In this document: in pieces, positions 1 to 6,504 of the stretch
Layout: each line of letters opens with the position of its first letter
How positions within the stretch are numbered: position 1 is the stretch's first letter
NCBI GenBank assembly: GCA_900551295.1
Contig: URVJ01000015.1
Span: 1-64,000 of the forward strand
Reading direction: 5' to 3'
DNA: 64,000 bases
From: an uncultured Eubacteriales bacterium
GTDB lineage: Bacteria > Bacillota > Clostridia > Oscillospirales > CAG-382
Program-made: the position numbers and the translations under genes
Notes under the pieces: model-generated
Told to the model about the DNA's origin: nothing
What the model saw: the letters and a program-made list of their open reading frames with translations, nothing else
The model's database searches: none

Positions 1-146
1 GAAAATCTTTTGTCATTTATCCTCGCAGAGGACTTTTTCGATTCCGAAAAGTGAGAGAATAGAGTTGCAAGTGGCAGTGAATTATCCTTTTTAGCCCTAA
101 ATAATCTAATGTCAGCCCAAATAATCAGTACCCCGAAAAAAGTAGA
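1..146 (+). repeat. Mosaic intergenic element, copy 1 (right-end module F only)
   Basis: This is the right end of the repeated element family defined at copy 2. It contains the conserved run ATCCTCGCAG-GGAC, the TTCGATTCCGAAAAG hairpin, the GTTGCAAGTGG segment and two direct copies of a GCCCWAATAATC-like end about 22 bp apart. It runs directly into the ribosome binding site of proA. The left part lies outside the window, so whether this copy is full length is unknown. Confidence 0.85.
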
Positions 147-162
147 GAAAGGAAGATATCCG

Positions 163-1401
163 TTGACGGAACAAATTTTCCAAAACGCTAAACGCGCGGC
201 ATATAACTGCGCAAACCTGCCGTCCGATGTAAAAAATAACGCGGTAAAAAATATAGCCGCAGTAATAAAACAAAACGCCGAAGAAATAATAGAGGCAAAT
301 AAGATCGACCTTGAAAATGCAAAGGCGGCAGGAATTTCGGCGGCAATGCTCGATAGACTTCGCTTTGATGAGAAAAAAATCGACGCCGTTGTAAACTCTC
401 TGTTTAAAGTCGCGGCACTTCCCGACCCTGTCGGAACAGGTACCGTGCAGACGCGCCCGAACGGACTTGAAATTCAAAAGGTGCGCACGCCGCTCGGAGT
501 TGTGGGTATAATCTTCGAGGCAAGACCTAATGTTACCGTTGACGCGGCAAGCCTTTGCCTGAAAACAGGTAACGCTTGTATACTCCGAGGAGGAAAAGAG
601 GCGGTAAATACAAACGTCGCACTCGGTAAGGCTATATCTCAGGCTTGCGTGCAGTCCGGCATAGATGAATTTGCCGTACAGGTCGTTTCCGATACCTCGC
701 GTGACAGTGCAAACGCTCTTATGACCGCAAACGGATATGTAGACGTGCTTATTCCGAGAGGCGGTAAAAGTCTTATAAACAGCGTCGTAAAAAATGCAAC
801 CGTTCCGGTTATCGAAACGGGCGCAGGTAACTGCCATGTGTACGTAGACCGGTACGCAGACCTCGATATGGCGCTTGAAATCACCGATAACGCTAAAAAT
901 CAGCGTCCGTCGGTTTGTAATGCCGCGGAAAGCCTGTTGGTTCACAGTAAAGTCGCACATGAATTTCTGCCGAAACTTAAAAAGCTGTTCGATGAAAGAA
1001 AAACCGAACTTCGCGGCTGTGACAGAACGCTTGAAATACTTCCCGATATCGCGCACGCGTCGGACGAGGATTTTTATACCGAGTATAATGACTATATCAT
1101 GTCGGTGAAAATTGTCGATAGCGTTCAAGAGGCTGTCGCGCATATAAATGAGCACAGCACTCACCATAGTGAGGCAATAATTACCGAAAATATGCAAAAC
1201 GCACGGTTCTTTACCCAAAATACCGATTCCGCGGCAGTCTATGTCAATGCATCCACTCGCTTTACCGACGGAGAAGAATTCGGACTCGGCGCGGAAATAG
1301 GCATAGCAACCCAGAAGCTCCACGCAAGAGGCCCTATGGGACTTGAGGCGCTTACAACGGTAAAATATATCGTACACGGAAACGGACAGATAAGAAACTG
1401 A
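163..1401 (+). CDS. proA: Gamma-glutamyl phosphate reductase
   Basis: Catalyses NADPH-dependent reduction of gamma-glutamyl phosphate to glutamate semialdehyde, the second step of proline synthesis from glutamate, in the cytosol. The protein has the aldehyde dehydrogenase fold and the ProA signatures GAGNCHVYVD and the active-site region QRPSVCNAAE with its catalytic cysteine. I choose the TTG at 163 (412 aa). An in-frame ATG exists at 109, but it lies inside the repeat element, whereas the TTG follows AGAAAGGAAG at normal spacing and ProA proteins normally begin about here. The partner proB lies 4.2 kb downstream, separated by two sugar-metabolism genes and an element, which is unusual because proB and proA are usually adjacent. 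Confidence 0.93.
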   Translation: MTEQIFQNAKRAAYNCANLPSDVKNNAVKNIAAVIKQNAEEIIEANKIDLENAKAAGISAAMLDRLRFDEKKIDAVVNSLFKVAALPDPVGTGTVQTRPNGLEIQKVRTPLGVVGIIFEARPNVTVDAASLCLKTGNACILRGGKEAVNTNVALGKAISQACVQSGIDEFAVQVVSDTSRDSANALMTANGYVDVLIPRGGKSLINSVVKNATVPVIETGAGNCHVYVDRYADLDMALEITDNAKNQRPSVCNAAESLLVHSKVAHEFLPKLKKLFDERKTELRGCDRTLEILPDIAHASDEDFYTEYNDYIMSVKIVDSVQEAVAHINEHSTHHSEAIITENMQNARFFTQNTDSAAVYVNASTRFTDGEEFGLGAEIGIATQKLHARGPMGLEALTTVKYIVHGNGQIRN

Positions 1402-1432
1402 AATTTATAAATTTAAGGGGAGATTATAAATT

Positions 1433-3784
1433 ATGTTTTCAAAAAATTTCTACGGTGCGGGTAAGGAATACTGTACTTATGACAAGCACGTAAACGCACC
1501 GTATCTGCGCCGCACATTTGAACTGGATAAGATTCCGGAAACCGCGTCGCTGAAGATAACTTCTTCGGGATTTTATGAGCTGTACATAAACGGAGAGAAG
1601 ATAACAAAGTGTCCGCTGTCGCCGTATATCACAAATCCCGACAGCGTGCTTGTGTATGATACGTATGACCTTATACCGTATCTTAAAAGCGGAGAAAACT
1701 GCATAGGTATTATTCTCGGAAACGGACTTGTAAACTGTCTCGGAGGATTTATCTGGGACTTTGAGAAAGCGCCTTACAGGGCGGCGCCGTCGGCAGCGTT
1801 TTACTTTGAGGCAAAGAACGGCGATAAGACCGTGCTCAGCTTTGAGGCGGACGAGAATATAAAAACTCACCCGTCGCCGATACTCTTCGACGATCTCCGC
1901 AGCGGAGTTATATATGACGCACGCCTTGAAATTCCCGACTGGTGTAAGCCGGGCTTTGACGATAAAGACTGGACGCCTGCAATAAAGGCTGATACTCTCA
2001 GAGGCGAGCCTGTCGATTTCGATACCGATAAGCTTTCTTTTTCGGAAATACTCGACGCCGTAAGCTTTGAGCAAGGTAAGGAGCAGGAAATTCAGGTGTC
2101 GGACCGTAAACGTCCCATGCCGCCGTCGGTACAAGTTATGGAAAACGATAAACAGGGCTATGTGTACGATTTCGGCAAGAACAGCGCCGGCGTTCCGATT
2201 TTTAAGATCAAGGGAAAACCCGGTCAGATGATAGCTCTGCAATTCTCGGAGTATTTCCGCGGCGGAGTTTATTCGTATGAGAATACAAACACATTTTACC
2301 CGGACGGATATACCCAGAGAGATTATTATATCTGCCGCGGAGACGGCAGCGAGGAAACTTTCATGCCGCCGTTTACATATCACGGAGCGCAGTATTGCAC
2401 CGTTATCGGCGCGGAAAAAGAACAGCTCGATATAGATACGGTCAAATTCTGCGTTATACATTCGGATTTTGTTTCAAGAGGAGATTTTGACTGTTCGGAC
2501 AGAATTGCGTCGGAACTGCAGAAAGCCGTAAGAAGAAGCGACCTTGCAAACTTTGTATATTTCCCGACAGATTGTCCGCACCGCGAAAAGAACGGCTGGA
2601 CGGGCGACGCGTCGATGTCCGCGGAACAGTTTACGCTCAATTTCGGCGTTGAAAAGAGCCTGAAATTCTGGATGCGCCTTATACGTCAGTCGCAGAGAAT
2701 TGACGGCGCGATAGCCGGAATAGTGCCGACGTCGGGCTGGGGATATGCCTGGGGCAACGGGCCTATCTGGGACTCGGTAATCGTCGAGCTGCCTTATCAG
2801 ACGTATAAGTACCGCGGAGATATTTCGATGTTTAAGGAAAACGCGGATATGGTGCTGCGTTATCTTCATTACGCCGCGAAAAAGCGTAATAAGAGAGGGC
2901 TTTGCGCATTCGGACTTACCGACTGGGTTCAGCCGGGATATGACAGCGCAAATCCGACAACTCCTCAGGTCGTTACCGATACGTTTATGCTTGTAAATAT
3001 CTGCCGTAAGGCAGGAATTATGTTCGCCGCGGCAGGACTTAAAGCCGAGAGCGACTATGCGTATTCGCTTATGAACGAGTACAGAAACGCCGCAAGGGAA
3101 TATCTTGTCGATCTCAATACAATGACCGCACTCGGAGAAACGCAGTGCGCACAGAGCGCCGCAATATACTATGAAATATTCGATAAGGCTGAAATTCCCG
3201 AAGCAGGGCGCAGACTTGTGGAAATAGTGCATAGAGCGAATGACGTTTTCGACTGCGGAATGCTCGGCGTAAGGCTTGTGTTTAACGTGCTTGCGGATCT
3301 CGGATATGCAGATCTTGCGTATAAGATGATCACGCGCTCCGATGTGCGCGGATACGGTATATGGATCGAAAAGTTCGGTATCTCCACACTTCCCGAATCG
3401 TTCGAGGATACTATCGACGGATTTACCACCTCTCTCGATCATCATTTTCTCGGTGATATTTCTGATTTCTTTATTACAAAAATTGCAGGTATTCGCGTAA
3501 ATCCTAAGCTTGATGACGCAAATTATGTCGAAATCAGACCGAATTTTGTTAAAACGCTTGACAGCGCCTGCGCACACTACGATACTGTTTCCGGTAAAGT
3601 CTCGGTTTCCTGGAAACGCTCTCCCGACGGCACTGTCTCAGTTTCCGTCGATAAACCTTGCGCGGTCAGAGTAAATCTCTTCCTCCCCAAAGGCTTTGTC
3701 TGCACTACTCCCGGTTTCTATCGCGGCAAATCCGCTCTCCTTAACTTCTCCGGCGTAACAGACGCAAAGGAGTACGCGCTTTAA
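1433..3784 (+). CDS. GH78-type alpha-L-rhamnosidase, cytosolic
   Basis: Predicted to release terminal alpha-L-rhamnose from plant or bacterial glycans (783 aa). It shows the GH78 arrangement: an N-terminal beta domain (GENCIGIILGNGLVN, about residues 85-99), then the (alpha/alpha)6 catalytic region with FPTDCPHREKNGWTGDA, which carries the conserved acidic residues, and a C-terminal beta domain. No signal peptide is visible, so the substrate should be imported short oligosaccharides. The start is an ATG behind AAGGGGAG. The last four codons and the stop fall inside a 15-bp tandem unit that continues into element copy 2, so the C-terminus EYAL appears to be element-derived. The final 150 nt use mainly pyrimidine-ending codons, unlike the rest of the gene. 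Family assignment is firm; the exact substrate is inferred. Confidence 0.85.
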   Translation: MFSKNFYGAGKEYCTYDKHVNAPYLRRTFELDKIPETASLKITSSGFYELYINGEKITKCPLSPYITNPDSVLVYDTYDLIPYLKSGENCIGIILGNGLVNCLGGFIWDFEKAPYRAAPSAAFYFEAKNGDKTVLSFEADENIKTHPSPILFDDLRSGVIYDARLEIPDWCKPGFDDKDWTPAIKADTLRGEPVDFDTDKLSFSEILDAVSFEQGKEQEIQVSDRKRPMPPSVQVMENDKQGYVYDFGKNSAGVPIFKIKGKPGQMIALQFSEYFRGGVYSYENTNTFYPDGYTQRDYYICRGDGSEETFMPPFTYHGAQYCTVIGAEKEQLDIDTVKFCVIHSDFVSRGDFDCSDRIASELQKAVRRSDLANFVYFPTDCPHREKNGWTGDASMSAEQFTLNFGVEKSLKFWMRLIRQSQRIDGAIAGIVPTSGWGYAWGNGPIWDSVIVELPYQTYKYRGDISMFKENADMVLRYLHYAAKKRNKRGLCAFGLTDWVQPGYDSANPTTPQVVTDTFMLVNICRKAGIMFAAAGLKAESDYAYSLMNEYRNAAREYLVDLNTMTALGETQCAQSAAIYYEIFDKAEIPEAGRRLVEIVHRANDVFDCGMLGVRLVFNVLADLGYADLAYKMITRSDVRGYGIWIEKFGISTLPESFEDTIDGFTTSLDHHFLGDISDFFITKIAGIRVNPKLDDANYVEIRPNFVKTLDSACAHYDTVSGKVSVSWKRSPDGTVSVSVDKPCAVRVNLFLPKGFVCTTPGFYRGKSALLNFSGVTDAKEYAL

Positions 3785-3814
3785 GAGTATGCGCTTTAAG
3801 AGTACGCGCTTTCT
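3770..3814 (+). repeat. 15-bp tandem repeat at left end of element copy 2
   Basis: Two full units and one partial unit of GAGTACGCGCTTTAA lie head to tail at 3770-3784, 3785-3799 and 3800-3813. The first unit encodes the last codons and the TAA stop of the rhamnosidase gene. Related 14-bp units (GAATACGCGCCGAA) occur at the left ends of copies 5 and 7. Confidence 0.9.
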
Positions 3815-4510
3815 TTTTAAAAAGAAAGCAGCAAAGAAAACGGTGGAACGCGCTTTTCTGAAGAAAAGCTGCAAAAGACTTTAATAGCCCCTAAATAAGA
3901 AAAAAGTTAGGGGCTATTCTGTGCCGCCGGCTTGTGCCGTCCGCAGTCAAACAGCAGGACTGCGGACTCAAATCTGAGCAGGTGCGTGAGTAAACTATGG
4001 AAATTGTGTACTATGGGTAACTTTGGAAAGTGATGTTACTTCGCACCAACCAAACATAAAACTAAAATTCAGCAAAGTCATCTCGCGACAGCGAGCCGGG
4101 CAGAAAAACACGTCCTGTTGACTGCAAAATAACTTGAGAAAATTACTTTTTTGCACCCAAAATAAAGTTTACGCAGACCGTAACGTGACATGGCATAAAA
4201 GTTTGGCATTATGTCAACTAAACCGTGTTTAGATACCAACCCCATCGAGCAGTGCGGAGCATCTGCGAGCGATTTCGCCGTAGGTTACTTGGACGCACCG
4301 TAGTAACAAGTGGTCGTTTTGGTAAGGGTTTTGGAGGGGAAGAATGTGCGTTTAGGGCGAAATCCTCCACGTAGACACGCTTTCGCGGCGGCGTCTGAGC
4401 CGCGAAAATCTTTTGCCTTTTATCCTCGTAGGGGACTTTTTCGATTCCGAAAAGAGGAGATATGAGGTTGCAATTGGAAGTGAATGTCCCGCTTCAGCCC
4501 AAAATAATCA
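3785..4510 (+). repeat. Mosaic intergenic element, copy 2 (full length, modules A-F)
   Basis: This is the reference copy. Module A holds two AT-rich palindromes (CTTTCTTTTTAAAAAGAAAG and GCTTTTCT-GA-AGAAAAGC). Module B is a long GC stem (3939-3967) followed by the nearly invariant CAGGTGCGTGAGTAAACTAT. Module C ends with CGCACC, which can pair with GGTGCG of B. Module D is CTCGC-GACA-GCGAG followed by CCTGTTGACTG. Module E has a TGACAT/ATGTCA hairpin and CCAACCCCATC with a variable stem-loop. Module F has TTTCGCGGC/GCCGCGAAA, a TTCGATTCCGAAAAG hairpin and a GTTGCAATTGGAAGTGAA tail. It fills the whole gap between the rhamnosidase stop and the next SD. The small open frames inside it are not conserved between copies, so it is judged non-coding. 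Confidence 0.9.
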
Positions 4511-4545
4511 AAAAAAGAAAATAGAAAAAGAAAAGAGGAGTCCCC

Positions 4546-5571
4546 GTGAAGTTCTCGGTAGTAGGAATCCAGCACCCGCATATATACGGAATGACAAGTG
4601 AACTTGTCGCACATGGTGCAGAACTCGTCTCGGCGTATGATAGCGATAAGACCGCACTTGACGCGTTCGTAAAAAAGTACCGGGGCGTAAAGGCGGCAAG
4701 ATGCGAAGAAGAAATACTCGAAGATAAAAACGTTCGGCTCGTGGCAGGCGCCGCAGTTACGTCCGAGAGAGCCGATATAGGTATACGCACAATGAATGCC
4801 GGTAAAGATTATTTTACCGATAAAGGCCCGTTTACGTCGTTTGAACAGCTCGAAAGAGTAAAGCAGACCGTAAAGCAGACCGGAAAAAAGTATATGGTCT
4901 GCTATAGCGAAAGACTTCAGAATTCAAGCGCCGAAATGGCGGGAATGATGATAAAGCGCGGAGATATAGGAAAAGTCGTTCAGGTCGTAAGTATGGGACC
5001 GCATAGACTTAACGCAAAGTCAAGACCGGAGTGGTTCTGGCAGAAAGAAAAGTTCGGCGGTATACTCGATGATATCTGCTCGCATCAGTTTGAACAGTTT
5101 CTGTACTTCGCAGGCGCAGACAAGGCAAGCGTGGTTTCGGCAAGAGTCGAAAACTTCGCACACCCCGAATATCCCGAATTTGAGGACTTCGGTGAAGCGA
5201 GCCTTGTAGCCGATAACGGGGCATCGGGATACGTAAAGGTCGATTGGTTCACACCCGACGGACTTGGTACGTGGGGCGACGGCAGAGCCTTCGTAATAGG
5301 CACGGACGGATATATCGAACTCAGAAAAACCATAGATATATGCGGAAGACCGGGTGAAAATCACCTGTTCGTGACTACAAATAAGCAAAAGACAAAGTAT
5401 ATCGACGCAAATTCTTTCGGACACCCGTTCTTTGACGCGTTTATAAAGGATTGCCAAGAACGTACCGAAAACGCAATGACCCAGGAACACGTCTGGGAGA
5501 GCGCAAGACTTACGCTTGAGGCTCAGCAAAAGGCCGATGAATTCAGAAAAAAACTAAAAAATATGCTTTAA
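4546..5571 (+). CDS. Gfo/Idh/MocA family oxidoreductase
   Basis: A 341-aa NAD(P)-dependent sugar or inositol dehydrogenase-like protein. It has an N-terminal Rossmann half (about 1-120), with an unusual loop GIQHPHIYG in place of a classic GxGxxG, and a C-terminal alpha/beta dimerisation domain typical of the family. The segment TDKGPFTSFEQL is at the position of the family's EKP-type motif, with the proline kept and the lysine one residue earlier. The start is a GTG at 4546 following AGAGGAG and CCCC, the start context shared by genes behind these elements. It sits 25 nt upstream of proB. With the rhamnosidase before it, a role in sugar oxidation is plausible, but the substrate cannot be read from the sequence. 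Confidence 0.82.
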   Translation: MKFSVVGIQHPHIYGMTSELVAHGAELVSAYDSDKTALDAFVKKYRGVKAARCEEEILEDKNVRLVAGAAVTSERADIGIRTMNAGKDYFTDKGPFTSFEQLERVKQTVKQTGKKYMVCYSERLQNSSAEMAGMMIKRGDIGKVVQVVSMGPHRLNAKSRPEWFWQKEKFGGILDDICSHQFEQFLYFAGADKASVVSARVENFAHPEYPEFEDFGEASLVADNGASGYVKVDWFTPDGLGTWGDGRAFVIGTDGYIELRKTIDICGRPGENHLFVTTNKQKTKYIDANSFGHPFFDAFIKDCQERTENAMTQEHVWESARLTLEAQQKADEFRKKLKNML

Positions 5572-5596
5572 AGCAAAATAAAGGCGGTAAACATCA

Positions 5597-6415
5597 ATGG
5601 AAAAAGCGCATAACAGAGTTGTCGTAAAGGTAGGAACCTCGACGCTTACATACGATAACGGCGGAATCAATATCAAGACAATAGATAAGCTTTGTCAGGT
5701 GCTGTCGGCTCTGAGAAATTCGGGATATGAAATAATCCTTGTTTCGTCGGGAGCAATAGCCGTAGGCGTAAATAAAATGAGACTTTCCGAACGCCCGCAA
5801 GAGATAAGAATGAAACAGGCGGCGGCAGCCGTAGGTCAGTGCGAGCTTATGCACCTGTACGATAAAATGTTCAGCGAATACGGAAATATGGTGGCTCAGA
5901 TACTGCTTACAAGCGAGGACTTCGAGGCGGACGATAAGAGAGCAAACCTGCGCAATACCTTTTCCGCACTTCTCGAAAACGGAATTATTCCGATAGTCAA
6001 TGAAAACGACTCGGTAAGCCATACCGAAATAGAGTCGCCCAAAAAGCTGTTCGGCGATAACGATACGCTCAGCGCCGTCGTTGCGGTAATGTGCGGCGCG
6101 GATAAGCTTATAGTACTTTCGGATATTGAAGGACTTTACGATAAAGATCCGCATAAATATACCGACGCAAAGCTGATAAATACCGTTGACAGCATAGACG
6201 GCGATATTATGTCGCTGGCAAACGGCGCAGGCACCGCAAGAGGAACCGGCGGTATGATAACAAAGCTCGACGCGGCAAAGCTTGTAACGTCGCACGGGAT
6301 AGATATGTATATAAATCTCGGCAAATATCCCGAAAGACTGTATGAAATTCTGTCCGGCGTCGATACCGGAACGCGTTTCAAGGCTTGTAAAAATATCGGG
6401 AACGATACTCTCTGA
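5597..6415 (+). CDS. proB: Glutamate 5-kinase (short form)
   Basis: Phosphorylates L-glutamate to gamma-glutamyl phosphate, the first and usually feedback-inhibited step of proline synthesis. At 272 aa it contains only the amino acid kinase domain (VVVKVGTSTLTYD at the N-terminus, SSGAIAVG near residue 52, the NENDSVS nucleotide and substrate region, and GTGGMITKLDAA). The C-terminal PUA domain of longer homologues is absent, as in many Firmicutes. The ATG is behind AAAGGCGG. It is 25 nt downstream of the Gfo/Idh gene, probably in one transcript, and is followed by a bidirectional terminator shared with polA. Confidence 0.93.
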   Translation: MEKAHNRVVVKVGTSTLTYDNGGINIKTIDKLCQVLSALRNSGYEIILVSSGAIAVGVNKMRLSERPQEIRMKQAAAAVGQCELMHLYDKMFSEYGNMVAQILLTSEDFEADDKRANLRNTFSALLENGIIPIVNENDSVSHTEIESPKKLFGDNDTLSAVVAVMCGADKLIVLSDIEGLYDKDPHKYTDAKLINTVDSIDGDIMSLANGAGTARGTGGMITKLDAAKLVTSHGIDMYINLGKYPERLYEILSGVDTGTRFKACKNIGNDTL

Positions 6416-6445
6416 ATGAGCTTTGCGGATAAAAAGGCATAATTT

Positions 6446-6478
6446 AAGCCCTGTACGTTTTTGCAGCGTACCGGGCTT
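6446..6478. terminator. Bidirectional terminator between proB and polA
   Basis: A hairpin with stem AAGCCC-GTACG paired to CGTAC-GGGCTT, followed on the plus strand by TGTTTTGTTT. It lies between two convergent genes and could serve both. Confidence 0.75.
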
Positions 6479-6504
6479 GTTTTGTTTCTGACCTGATATA
6501 ATTT

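Noticed and set aside
112..1377. Long antisense frames opposite proA, secA, ricT, polA and others
   Set aside because: They mirror the codon bias of the real genes, show no family motifs and lack ribosome binding sites.
3812..3831. Module A palindrome CTTTCTTTTTAAAAAGAAAG as an ordinary terminator of the upstream gene
   Set aside because: It is AT-only with little loop and is followed by AAAGAAAAC rather than a T run. It recurs as part of the element, so it is described there; a termination role remains possible.
3965..3990. GTGCG in module B as the 5' end of a group II intron
   Set aside because: No domain V, no reverse transcriptase frame and no matching 3' end were seen. The resemblance is limited to five bases.
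4413..4601. Short open frames inside the intergenic elements
   Set aside because: They are not conserved in frame or sequence between copies and are broken by indels, while hairpins are conserved. Not annotated as genes.
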